Assembly: GCF_016888135.1 (NCBI RefSeq)
Contig: NZ_JACSWB010000077.1
Coordinates: forward strand, 1 to 36,615
Source of the DNA: Leptolyngbya sp. CCY15150
Lineage (GTDB): Bacteria; Cyanobacteriota; Cyanobacteriia; RECH01
Length of the DNA: 36,615 bases
Reading direction: 5' to 3'
Shown: positions 9,070-16,003 of the stretch, piece after piece
How positions within the stretch are numbered: position 1 is the stretch's first letter
Layout of the letters: each line of letters starts with the position of its first letter
Translations under genes and position numbers: made by a program
Notes under the pieces: model-generated
The model's input: the letters and a program-made list of their open reading frames with translations, nothing else
What the model was told of the DNA's origin: nothing
The model's database searches: none

Positions 9070-9908
9070 TGCGGACACAGTGGTTTTCCTGGATGGTGCT
9101 TAGCAGTCTGGTGTTGGGCATGACGGGCGCACAGGCGCAGGCACAGCCGTTGCCGCCGATACCCACTCCCTCAACCCAGCGGGCGATTCCCTCAACCAGT
9201 GTCGTGTCGCAGGAACGAGCAAGACAGTATGCATCCCCGGTCTGGCTCTATCTCGGTCGCAACAGTGTGATTGATTTTTCGGGGACGGATGAGGTGATCA
9301 CCTATGTGCAGCTCAGCGATGTCTCCCAAGTGGTCTACAACACCAATGCGCCCATTGACAGTGGGGCAGCTCGCACCATCATTCTGCGGCTGATTCAACC
9401 GCTGCACGTTGAAGGTACGTATACCGCCACCATTCCCAATTTGGTGGTGACGACGGTGGATCTCAGTGGACAGACCCATACCTATCTCTTCGATCTCTAT
9501 CACAGTCCAGATCTAGTTCCCGATGCCGATGACGCCAGCGGCATTGCCATCATGCCCGCACCTGATGTCCGAGACATTCAGTTGAGCCATCAGAACCCCA
9601 CTCAACCCAATATCATCCGCACGGACGCGGGCGATGCCACGCTCAACCATCTTGAACGGGGGCTATCGGTTGCCATTGAGGCGGACTATACACCACCAGG
9701 TGATCCCATTGTTTTGGCGGTTCGAGAAGCGATCGCCTTGGCACGCAATGGCACGCCCATCCGCACGGCCGCTCGACAGCTTCACATTGACTTGGCAGTG
9801 CTGACGTCGTTAGGGGAACTGGGCATTAATGCCAATGGCGAGACGGATGACGATATCCCTGTCCTGGAGCTATTGGAGATTCAAACGGACGTTGAGGAAC
9901 GCTTGTAA
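9069..9908 (+). CDS. Exported VirB9/TraK-like conjugation protein
   Basis: A 279-residue protein if started at the ATG at 9069-9071, which overlaps the VirB10-like stop (TAATG). An upstream start at 9048 is possible but would precede the signal sequence. The N-terminus is a clear signal peptide: MRTQW, a hydrophobic stretch, then AQAQAQ as the likely signal-peptidase site. Residues about 55-150 (LYLGRNSVIDFSGTDEVITY through TIPNLVVTTVDLSG) form a beta-rich domain similar in style to the N-terminal domain of VirB9/TrbG or TraK, which contact VirB10 in the outer-membrane core complex. That assignment comes mainly from position between VirB10-like and VirD4-like genes plus the fold style, so it is moderate. 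The gene overlaps the next by TAATG, indicating translational coupling. Confidence 0.65.
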   Translation: MRTQWFSWMVLSSLVLGMTGAQAQAQPLPPIPTPSTQRAIPSTSVVSQERARQYASPVWLYLGRNSVIDFSGTDEVITYVQLSDVSQVVYNTNAPIDSGAARTIILRLIQPLHVEGTYTATIPNLVVTTVDLSGQTHTYLFDLYHSPDLVPDADDASGIAIMPAPDVRDIQLSHQNPTQPNIIRTDAGDATLNHLERGLSVAIEADYTPPGDPIVLAVREAIALARNGTPIRTAARQLHIDLAVLTSLGELGINANGETDDDIPVLELLEIQTDVEERL

Positions 9909-11686
9909 TGCTGTTGGCAAATGTATGGACTGAGCCATGGGTCGAGGCGTGGCAGGTCATCAAGGACATTCTTGGCTCGCCTCGCGGGATGCTCCTGCTG
10001 GGGTTGATCCTTGTGATCTATCTCTTGAGTCTGTTGGCTCCGTCTAGACAACATCTCACGTCGGGTCGCTTTGCCCAACGGGGCGACAAGCTCAAGGCTA
10101 GTCGTCAAGCCTATCAACAACTCAACCGTGGTGATGCCGATGAGGTGGTGCTCTGGTGTGGCTCACCGCCAGATGCGCTACACAATGGTCTGATGGCTGG
10201 TCTGGCCACTGCCGTGACGGGGCAACCGCCCACGGTTTACGTGCCCGATGCGAATCGTAGTGCCGTAGTGATTGGCAAGGCCGGATCTGGGAAAACCTTT
10301 TCGGTCATCGACCCCATGGTGGCGTCAGCCATTGAACAAGGACATCCCATTTTGCTGTATGACTACAAGGCGGATGCCTATGGGAAGGGTGGACAAATCA
10401 GCTACTTGGCGACGCTAGCAGCTCGCCATCAGTACAATGTCCAAGTGTTTGCGCCGGGGCGTCCCTATAGCTGCATCATTAATCCGCTTGATTTTTTGCA
10501 GGACGCGAACGACAGCACCACGGCCGGTGTGCTCGCAGAGGTGTTTCATCGCAACCTCACCCGTGGCGGTGGCAAAGCGGATGCCTTTTTTGGCCCAGCG
10601 GGACAGCGGCTCATCCAAGCCCTGATTCAGTTTGCTAAGTCTACCCAATATCCCGATCTGGCCATGGCGTTTTGTGTGGTGCAGTTGCCCAATTTAGTCC
10701 AGCGGCTGTCCTATGCCGCTCAGCAAGAGCGATTACCCTATTTTGTTCAGGTGAATTTTGCTCAGTTCATCAGTACTGGTTCGAGTGAGAAAACGGCGTC
10801 TGGAATTCTAGCCACAGCCAGTGATGTGCTCACGCGATTCATGGCTCCTGACCTATTGCAATCGCTCTTGGGGACAACCAATGTCTCTGCTATCCTCGAA
10901 CGCAAGGAACTATTGGCCTTTCAATCGGACATTTTTCGCCAGGATGTGATCAATCCCCTACTAGCAGCCATCATCAATGTCGTTGTCAATCTCAACTGTT
11001 CGGTGCAGCGACAGGCTCCCTTCATTTTTAGTGCGGACGAATTTCCCACCATCTACATGCCGCAGGCTCCCAATTGGCCCAACCAACATCGCTCTAAGGG
11101 CTTTACCGGCATCTTTGGCTTTCAGTCGTTCCCCCAAATTGTTGAAACCTATGGGCAAGAGCAAGCCAAGGCACTCCTCTCAGCTTGCAGCACTCGCTTC
11201 TGGTTCAATCCCGGTGATGTGCAAACCGCTCAGCGCTACAGTGATGAGCTAGGTGAAACGGAGGTCACCTTCAGAACTCACTCCTACAGCCGCAGTCGCG
11301 GCGATGACTGGGGACGTAATCGTTCCACGTCAGAGCAGGTGCGCACCAAGAAGTTGATGACGCCCGATGAAGTCATGCGGTTTGGCGTCGGTGAATGCCT
11401 TTACATCAATCCAGCCTTCAATCAATACCCCATTCACTATGAACAAGTCCCGATCCCTAAACGCGATCGCCGCCTCAAAAAGGACTGTGAAGGACTCTGG
11501 GAAACCATTCGCGACCGCATGATACGCAGAGAACATAGCCGCCGACCCAATCTCGATATGGAAGACCAAATTCGCATCCGACTTAAGGAGGCCGATCGCC
11601 TGCTCCCAATGCCGCCAGAGGAAGGGGAAGACGCACCACCACCTCAAAAGCGATCTGCTCAAACCATTAATCTGCCTGAGTTTTAG
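9908..11686 (+). CDS. traG: VirD4/TraG-type type IV coupling protein
   Basis: A 592-residue coupling ATPase that links the relaxosome to the type IV secretion channel at the inner membrane. One transmembrane helix is seen at residues 28-45 (MLLLGLILVIYLLSLL). Walker A is VIGKAGSGKT (121-130), and Walker B lies in FIFSADEFPTIYM (about 371-383). Further conserved segments include LLYDYKADAYGKGG and STRFWFNPGD. The length is normal for the family. The start overlaps the previous stop as TAATG (9906-9910). The C-terminal about 140 codons (from 11258) are the source of two further tandem copies downstream. No relaxase is present in the window, so this is a partial transfer region. Confidence 0.9.
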   Translation: MLLANVWTEPWVEAWQVIKDILGSPRGMLLLGLILVIYLLSLLAPSRQHLTSGRFAQRGDKLKASRQAYQQLNRGDADEVVLWCGSPPDALHNGLMAGLATAVTGQPPTVYVPDANRSAVVIGKAGSGKTFSVIDPMVASAIEQGHPILLYDYKADAYGKGGQISYLATLAARHQYNVQVFAPGRPYSCIINPLDFLQDANDSTTAGVLAEVFHRNLTRGGGKADAFFGPAGQRLIQALIQFAKSTQYPDLAMAFCVVQLPNLVQRLSYAAQQERLPYFVQVNFAQFISTGSSEKTASGILATASDVLTRFMAPDLLQSLLGTTNVSAILERKELLAFQSDIFRQDVINPLLAAIINVVVNLNCSVQRQAPFIFSADEFPTIYMPQAPNWPNQHRSKGFTGIFGFQSFPQIVETYGQEQAKALLSACSTRFWFNPGDVQTAQRYSDELGETEVTFRTHSYSRSRGDDWGRNRSTSEQVRTKKLMTPDEVMRFGVGECLYINPAFNQYPIHYEQVPIPKRDRRLKKDCEGLWETIRDRMIRREHSRRPNLDMEDQIRIRLKEADRLLPMPPEEGEDAPPPQKRSAQTINLPEF

Positions 11687-11707
11687 CGCTGAAAACTATC
11701 TTTGCTA

Positions 11708-11733
11708 AAACCGATAAAACGTTTTATCGGTTT
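11708..11733. repeat. parS-like palindrome 1
   Basis: A 26-bp perfect palindrome with core GATAAAACGTTTTATC, 22 bp after the traG stop. It is one of five copies lying between traG and parA. A terminator is unlikely because there is no GC-rich stem and no T-run follows. Confidence 0.65.
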
Positions 11734-11753
11734 ATAGACATTCAATGGGTGCA

Positions 11754-11779
11754 AAATCGATAAAACGTTTTATCGATTT
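11754..11779. repeat. parS-like palindrome 2
   Basis: A 26-bp perfect palindrome with the same 16-bp core as copy 1; its centre lies 46 bp from that of copy 1. The second traG-tail copy starts immediately after it. Confidence 0.65.
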
Positions 11780-12124
11780 ACGGAGATCATCTTTAGACCT
11801 CACTTCTACAATCTCAGAGATGACTGGGGACATAATTGCTCCACGTCGGAGCAGGTGCGCACCAAGAAGTTGATGACACCGGATGAAGTTATGCGATTTG
11901 GGATCGATAAAACGTTTTATCGATTTGTCGGTGAAGGCCTTTACATTAGTCCGGACTTCAAGCAGTACCTCATCCACTATGCACAAGTACCAATCCCTAA
12001 ACGCGATCGCTACCTCAAAAAAGAATGTGAAGGGCTCTGGGAAACTAGTCGCGATCGCGCGATAAAACGGGAAAATAGTCGCCAAATGCTATCGTCTCAA
12101 ACGATCATTCTGCCTGAGTTTTAG
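11780..12124 (+). pseudogene. Duplicated traG C-terminal fragment, copy 2
   Basis: It is homologous to the last part of traG but diverged and shortened. The protein-level match runs from RTKKLMTPDEVMRFG to LPEF and the TAG at 12122-12124. Relative to the parent it has an in-frame 24-bp insertion carrying a palindrome (residues IDKTFYRF) after MRFG, and it has lost the RRPNLDMEDQIR...PPPQK block. A GTG at 11855 could start 89 residues, but there is no promoter or ribosome-binding site and no ATPase domain. It is treated as a non-functional copy. Confidence 0.75.
11903..11924. repeat. parS-like palindrome 3, inside a coding copy
   Basis: A 22-bp perfect palindrome with the common core, lying inside traG copy 2. 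Comparison with the parent gene shows that 24 bp (11903-11926) were added without breaking the frame. Confidence 0.65.
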
Positions 12125-12149
12125 CACTAAACACTATTTCTACTAAAAC

Positions 12150-12167
12150 CGATAAAACGTTTTATCG
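12150..12167. repeat. parS-like palindrome 4
   Basis: An 18-bp perfect palindrome with the common core, in the tail after the stop of traG copy 2. Its left flank resembles palindrome 1 and its right flank resembles palindrome 2, which suggests recombination between copies. Confidence 0.65.
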
Positions 12168-12171
12168 ATTT

Positions 12172-12750
12172 ACGGAGATTATCTTTAGACCTCACACCTA
12201 CAGCAGCAGTCGCGGGGATGACTGGGGGCGTAATCGTTCCACATCAGAGCAGGTGCGCACCAAGAAGTTGATGACACCCGATGAAGTCATGCGGTTTGGC
12301 GTCGGTGAATGCCTTTACATCAACCCAGCCTTCAATCAGTACCCCATTCACTATGAACAAGTCCCGATCCCCAAAAGCGATCGCCTCCTCAAAAAGGAAT
12401 GTGAAGGACTCTGGGAAACGATTCGCGACCGCATGATACGCAGAGAACATAGCCGCCGACCCAATCTCGATATAGAAGAACAAACTCGCCGACGACTCAA
12501 GGAGGCGGATCGCTTACTGCTGATGCCGCCAGAGAAAGGGGACAACGCGACATTACCTCAAACGTGATCGGCTCAAACCACTAATCCTGGTTGACTGACA
12601 AATCTTTTTGCTTAGGCTGGGTTGAGCAACGTGAAACCCATAGCCAGCATAGATTCTTCTGGGTTACGCTGACGCTAACCCAACCTACGCGAGAATCAGG
12701 ATTGCAGGAGTTTTGTCAGCCAATAAGCCACTAATCTGCCTGATTTTTAG
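12172..12750 (+). pseudogene. Duplicated traG C-terminal fragment, copy 3, split by a MITE-like element
   Basis: It matches the parent from FRPHTYSSSRGDDWGRNRSTSEQ onward. An ORF from the GTG at 12253 ends prematurely at TGA 12565-12567 (104 residues). Beyond the TGA the copy continues (SAQTT), is interrupted by 141 bp at 12587-12727, and resumes as LPDF with TAG at 12748-12750. It has no ATPase domain and no start signal, so expression is unlikely. It keeps the RRPNLDIEEQ block that copy 2 lost. Confidence 0.75.
12587..12727. mobile_element. MITE-like element with 9-bp target duplication
   Basis: A 141-bp element is flanked by direct repeats CCACTAATC (12578-12586 and 12728-12736). Its ends are inverted repeats matching at 14 of 18 positions (CTGGTTGACTGACAAATC against the complement of the right end). 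The interior includes a TGGGTTA...TAACCCA hairpin of a kind common between cyanobacterial genes. It encodes no transposase, so it would need one acting in trans. The insertion is proven by comparison with the parent traG tail, where the flanks are contiguous. Confidence 0.75.
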
Positions 12751-12775
12751 CGCTGAAAACTGTCTTTACTAAAAC

Positions 12776-12793
12776 CGATAAAACGTTTTATCG
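12776..12793. repeat. parS-like palindrome 5, upstream of parA
   Basis: An 18-bp perfect palindrome with the common core. It ends 74 bp before the likely parA ATG, so it may also act in parAB autoregulation. Confidence 0.65.
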
Positions 12794-12867
12794 ATTTTGC
12801 GTCAAATTTTATGTGAAAGAAACGAGAAGCACTGCTACAGTAAACATGTACTTTGATCGACGCTTCT

Positions 12868-13512
12868 ATGATCATAACTACGGCATCAGACAAGGGCGGC
12901 GTAGGCAAATCTACGCTATCTTTTCATCTAGCCGCCGCTATTGCAGAGTTAGACAACGCCAAGGTTTTGCTGGTTGATGGAGATGCGAATCGCTCCGTAT
13001 TAAGCTGGTCGGAGAGATTAGACGCCAGCAAGCTACCTTTCACCGTTGTGGGTGAAAAACACGCCTCCAAATGGTTTCAGAAGGGAAATCAGGCTGATCA
13101 CATCATCGTAGATACCCAAGCCAGACCTAGTGATGAAGACCTTAAAGATTTATTGGAAGACACAGATCTTCTACTTGTACCCACAACAGCTCAAGCTTTG
13201 AGTCTCGATACTCTACCTCAATTTATGAAGCGCTTATCTGTACTGAGTGGAGATGTTCCCTTTACGCTTTGCCTAACGATTGTGGATACTCGCACCAAAG
13301 ACGAACAAGACGCCCGTGAATTTTTGAAAGCCCACGATCAACCAGTACTGGATGGTTTCATGCGTGCCTTCTCTGCTTACACCAAAGCATCAGCCCAAGG
13401 TGTTCTGGTTCGGGATGCTCGAACAGATTCAGGCAGAAAGGATAGTAATGCAGGGATTGCATGGAATGATTGTGTCGCGATCGCTAAGGAAATTCTGGAG
13501 GGGATGGCGTGA
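12868..13512 (+). CDS. parA: ParA-type partition ATPase
   Basis: A 214-residue Walker-type ParA ATPase, which binds the nucleoid and moves plasmid copies apart with ParB. The deviant Walker A motif is ASDKGGVGKST (about 6-16), with both the signature and catalytic lysines. VLLVDGDANRS and HIIVDTQARPS match the A' and B motifs. The family starts closely before the P-loop, so ATG at 12868 (MIITTASDKGG) is preferred over an in-frame TTG at 12853. It has no N-terminal DNA-binding extension, typical of type Ib or VirC1-like ParA proteins. Its stop overlaps the parB start (GTGA, 13509-13512). Five palindromes immediately upstream are candidate centromere sites. Confidence 0.92.
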   Translation: MIITTASDKGGVGKSTLSFHLAAAIAELDNAKVLLVDGDANRSVLSWSERLDASKLPFTVVGEKHASKWFQKGNQADHIIVDTQARPSDEDLKDLLEDTDLLLVPTTAQALSLDTLPQFMKRLSVLSGDVPFTLCLTIVDTRTKDEQDAREFLKAHDQPVLDGFMRAFSAYTKASAQGVLVRDARTDSGRKDSNAGIAWNDCVAIAKEILEGMA

Positions 13513-14486
13513 GCAAGTTTAAAAATATTGGTTCTTGGAATAGCGTGACCCAAGCAGCTAAGCCAAGTGAACCAGAGACTCATCATGAAACATCGCCACT
13601 AGATCACCAGAAACTGGTTGAGGGCGATCTAAATCGCATTCGCAGAGGACGAAAGCAGTACCGATCCCATACCGAAGAAGAGCATATTCAGCAGCTCATG
13701 GCGAGTATTCGGGAACATGGCTTTACCGGTAGCTTGCCTGTTATCGCTATCAAGGATAAAGAGTATGACTATGAGTATCTAGGGGGACACACAACTGGAG
13801 AGGCGCTCAAACGTTTGGGTTACACCAAGGTGTTGCTGTCTGTAGAAGATGTCGATAACCCGCTGGCGATCGCTGAATTTTCCTATCAACTCAATGGTGC
13901 AAACCGTCCGCTGAATGCGCTAGATGATACGCTTGCCATCCTTGACATTTTGTCGGAAGCACTCTCGTCACAGATGGGGACGGTTGAGCCAGATGAAATT
14001 CCAACACTCATTCGACAAATTGCACGGGACACCGCAAAGGTCGATACCACAAAGGTTAATTGCATTCAAGAAACCTGGGAACGGAATCAGTTCGCTATTA
14101 CGATTAAAAGTTTTGCCGCCAGTCGTTTACCCTTACTGCAATTATCTGATGATCTCAAGCAGGCAATCCAGCACGGTATTTCTCCCGTGAGTGCGCTTGA
14201 AATTAACAAAGTTGAGGATCCAAAGATCAGAGCAGCACTGATTGAAAAGGCAATGCAGATGTCAGTTGCTGAGGTGAAGCAAGCTGTTCGTGAAGCGACT
14301 AAAGCCGAAATGCAACCTCGTCCAGCACATCAGCAAGAATGGGAACCCTTAAAAGTTTTCCGGTCAATTGGTAACAAGGCCAAGAAAATTGACTTTGACG
14401 CTATTCCTACCAGCAAGAAAAAAGAACTGACCAAAGCCATTCAGCGTGTTCAGGAACTGATTGAAGCGATTGAAAAAAAATCTTAG
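13509..14486 (+). CDS. parB: ParB-like partition protein
   Basis: A 325-residue partner of ParA. Residues about 30-110 resemble the ParB/Srx N-terminal domain (GDLNRIRRGRKQYR, IQQLMASIREHGFTGSLPVIAI). The box usually written GERRxRA is replaced by GGHTTGEALKRLG (92-104), so CTP handling may differ from canonical ParB. Residues about 155-270 are helical and probably bind DNA. The C-terminus (about 295-325) is a charged helix that could dimerise. The GTG start overlaps the parA stop by four bases, showing translational coupling. The likely DNA target is the palindrome array upstream of parA. Confidence 0.85.
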   Translation: MSKFKNIGSWNSVTQAAKPSEPETHHETSPLDHQKLVEGDLNRIRRGRKQYRSHTEEEHIQQLMASIREHGFTGSLPVIAIKDKEYDYEYLGGHTTGEALKRLGYTKVLLSVEDVDNPLAIAEFSYQLNGANRPLNALDDTLAILDILSEALSSQMGTVEPDEIPTLIRQIARDTAKVDTTKVNCIQETWERNQFAITIKSFAASRLPLLQLSDDLKQAIQHGISPVSALEINKVEDPKIRAALIEKAMQMSVAEVKQAVREATKAEMQPRPAHQQEWEPLKVFRSIGNKAKKIDFDAIPTSKKKELTKAIQRVQELIEAIEKKS

Positions 14487-14618
14487 CGCGATCCGTACAA
14501 TCTTTCATTCCCTCTTCGCATTCCATAGAGCGTACTCTGCTTTTATTGGTCGCTTAGATTTGCAAAGAATCATCCCGATCGTTGCATTGTCAGTTAGGTG
14601 ACGCAGCAAATCATCCGA

Positions 14619-14845
14619 GACTTACGCAAGGCAAGCGTTATCCTTAGGGAATGAGCCTTTGTCAGTACCGCAAAGCGAGGATTCAGCACAATCACATTGC
14701 TTGTGCGCTACTCGTCTGGGCACGGTTGAAGACACTTGCTTATCAGCGGGGGCAAAGGATTTATCAAATCAAGCATGGCCTGCTGTCCAACTACTTGATG
14801 GCGCAACTCAAGCAACCGGCGAACTCAATGGTTCTTGCATAAGTC
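14619..14845 (+). mobile_element. Internally deleted insertion sequence with both ends
   Basis: The ends GACTTACGCAAG (14619-14630) and CTTGCATAAGTC (14834-14845) are inverted repeats that match at 11 of 12 positions. Between them only the C-terminal part of a transposase remains, so most of the element has been deleted. This leaves a short non-autonomous relic of about 227 bp. No clear target duplication was found. Confidence 0.6.
14651..14842 (+). pseudogene. IS4-like transposase C-terminal fragment
   Basis: A 63-residue frame beginning MSLCQYRKARIQHNHIACAL and ending in MVLA. The pattern RKxRxQxNHIACxLLxWxRLK...YQxKxGLLSNYL is that of the C-terminal helix region of IS4/IS701-type transposases frequent in cyanobacteria. 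The catalytic DDE core is absent. It ends inside the right inverted repeat of the relic, as usual for such elements. The family call comes from motif recall. Confidence 0.6.
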
Positions 14846-14898
14846 CTGCAAGCTACTCAACGAGCTAGAACAGTATGCTGAAGAGGGTTGAAGCCCTG

Positions 14899-14936
14899 CT
14901 CTCAACCTAATCAAAACGTTTTGATTAGGTTGAGAG
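14899..14936. repeat. 38-bp perfect palindrome sharing the parS-like centre
   Basis: Two 19-bp arms are fully complementary with no loop, centred between 14917 and 14918. The central ten bases AAAACGTTTT equal the centre of the five palindromes upstream of parA, but the outer bases differ. There is no T-run and the next gene is convergent and distant. It could be a further partition or replication site, or a transcription stop. Confidence 0.6.
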
Positions 14937-15001
14937 TTGGTGCATCATTAATTCATTGGCTAGTGTAAACATACACCAATCGTTCTACTCTTCTGGAGCA
15001 T

Positions 15002-15277
15002 TTATTGAATAAAAATAGCGATACCAAACTTACGGAGATAGGCTCGTCGCTTGCCAAACAGCACCTGCCCTAGCTTAAAAAGCGTAGTAAATGTCGTCCC
15101 CTCTGCTACCAATCCCCAACGCCGGATGCGAAGGTCATCAGAATCAATGTGCTCCAGGCCAACATAGCGCTCAATGCCCTCCACCTCTGGATCAGAACAG
15201 CGAGCTTTACTAAGTCTGACCACATCGCCAAACCTCACGAGAGTCCACATTGGTTTCAGACTCTCACTATGCACCAT
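15002..15277 (-). pseudogene. hsdS: HsdS N-terminal fragment (type I restriction specificity subunit)
   Basis: 91 residues carry the opening of the first target recognition domain of HsdS: WTLVRFGDVVRLSK, YVGLEHIDSDDLRIRRWG and LGQVLFGKRRAYLRKFGIA. In complete proteins the next residues are a conserved VCSGDI-like segment and about 300 more residues; here the frame ends in IFIQ then TAA. Only the beginning remains, and no hsdM or hsdR is near. The ATG lies inside the vapC 3' end (11-bp overlap). The break point at about 15000 adjoins the plasmid part, which suggests that a rearrangement removed the rest. Confidence 0.75.
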
Positions 15278-15671
15278 TACTCGCCTCCGTCACATCAAAA
15301 GGATTACAAAGGGGCAACTCAGGAACGCGCTTGAAATCATCTACATTTCTAGTTGCCACACAAGCAGAACAATGCAGTGCTGTCGCAGCGATTAGTGCAT
15401 CGGGCAACTTGAGGCGGTGCTGTCGCCGTAGCTGAATGGTGCGGTTTTCAATTTCGGATAGTAAAGGAATCCGTTCAAACTGCATCAGTAGATCGGCAAT
15501 AATCTCTTCTTCTTCGCTGGATAGTTCGGGGAAACTCAGCAGCTCAATCCGCACAATAGTCGAAATGATAACCTCATGTTGGCTGAGAAATAACTCGGAG
15601 AAAAACGGCAAGACGGCTGGCTCCTCAGCCAGATAGTAAATAAAGATATTGGTATCGTACAGATACTTCAC
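15267..15671 (-). CDS. vapC: VapC-type PIN-domain toxin ribonuclease
   Basis: A 134-residue PIN-domain protein, the usual VapC size. Acidic site residues are D6 (YLYDTNIF), E43 (IVRIELLSF), D91 (LPDALIAATA) and D111/D112 (TRNVDDF), the expected quartet for Mg-dependent RNA cleavage. The frame is open further upstream, but the GTG at 15671-15669 overlaps the vapB stop as GTGA and gives the standard start (M)KYLYDTN, so longer versions are rejected. It lies directly downstream of vapB and is probably translated with it. Its target RNA cannot be read from sequence. Confidence 0.9.
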   Translation of the reverse strand: MKYLYDTNIFIYYLAEEPAVLPFFSELFLSQHEVIISTIVRIELLSFPELSSEEEEIIADLLMQFERIPLLSEIENRTIQLRRQHRLKLPDALIAATALHCSACVATRNVDDFKRVPELPLCNPFDVTEASNGA

Positions 15672-15865
15672 CGCTCCCACTCCTGGCGGATAGCATTGAG
15701 ATGGGCCAGCATTGCAGATCGCTTTTCCTTCAGCAGTCCCTTCGCCCTGGCAACCTTTGCATAATCCCGCTGCCATAGCGACACCACCTCAGCGGGCACA
15801 TCCACCATAATGAATTCATCATTTTGCTCAACCAGATACTGCTTGGGGATTTTAATGAGTGGCAT
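15668..15865 (-). CDS. vapB: VapB-like antitoxin
   Basis: 65 residues, first gene of a two-gene toxin-antitoxin operon. It opens with a short beta-rich segment (MPLIKIPKQYLVEQNDEFIMVDVPAEV), followed by a charged helix that would wrap the VapC toxin. The antitoxin role is assigned from its size, its position and the four-base overlap with vapC; the DNA-binding fold itself is not certain. A 6-bp dyad about 33 bp upstream could be its operator. Confidence 0.75.
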   Translation of the reverse strand: MPLIKIPKQYLVEQNDEFIMVDVPAEVVSLWQRDYAKVARAKGLLKEKRSAMLAHLNAIRQEWER

Positions 15866-15897
15866 GGTTCATTCCCTTACATGTTTTCATTCCAGTC

Positions 15898-15918
15898 ATG
15901 ATCACGATAGGCGATCAT
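15898..15918. promoter_or_regulatory. Candidate vapBC operator
   Basis: ATGATC and GATCAT flank a 9-bp spacer, upstream of the vapB start. Dyads at this position are commonly bound by the antitoxin-toxin complex. No binding evidence is available from the sequence alone. Confidence 0.3.
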
Positions 15919-15970
15919 ACAATTCCCGACTCTTATTCAGCTCGTAATTCACGGACTGAGAGAAGCTAGC

Positions 15971-16000
15971 ACAGAGGAAAAAATCCATCTTTTCCTCTGT
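15971..16000 (-). terminator. Hairpin after the decayed antitoxin gene
   Basis: ACAGAGGAAAA and TTTTCCTCTGT form an 11-bp perfect stem with an 8-base loop, just past the stop of the minus-strand antitoxin gene (16004). The stem is A/T-rich at the loop side, and no clean T-run follows on the minus strand, so termination strength is uncertain. Confidence 0.45.
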
Positions 16001-16003
16001 CCT

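Larger units (their letters stand above)
11258..12793 (+). repeat. Tandem triplication of the traG 3' end plus palindrome
   Basis: The segment from ACGGAG at 11258, through the traG stop, to the following palindrome is repeated from 11780 and again from 12172. All copies share the EQVRTKKLMTPDEVMRFG region, the VPIP(K) motif and the CxGLWET block. Each ends in a TAG followed by a tail that runs into a palindrome. Copy 2 has lost about 37 codons near its end. Copy 3 resembles the parent more closely but is split by a 141-bp element. The first copy is the intact gene end. Confidence 0.85.

Noticed and set aside
11708-11779. The palindromes after traG as transcription terminators
   Set aside because: They lack a GC-rich stem and a T-run, occur five times and once inside coding sequence, and cluster before parA, so partition sites are more likely.
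11708-12793. A CRISPR array
   Set aside because: The palindromes are irregularly spaced, and what lies between them is homologous gene sequence rather than unique short spacers. No cas genes are present.
12853-12867. TTG at 12853 as the parA start
   Set aside because: The ATG at 12868 gives the standard ParA opening directly before the P-loop, so the upstream TTG is not needed.
15267-15776. A 169-residue version of VapC
   Set aside because: The extra N-terminus is the antisense-free read-through of vapB in another frame; the GTG overlapping the vapB stop gives the normal PIN start.
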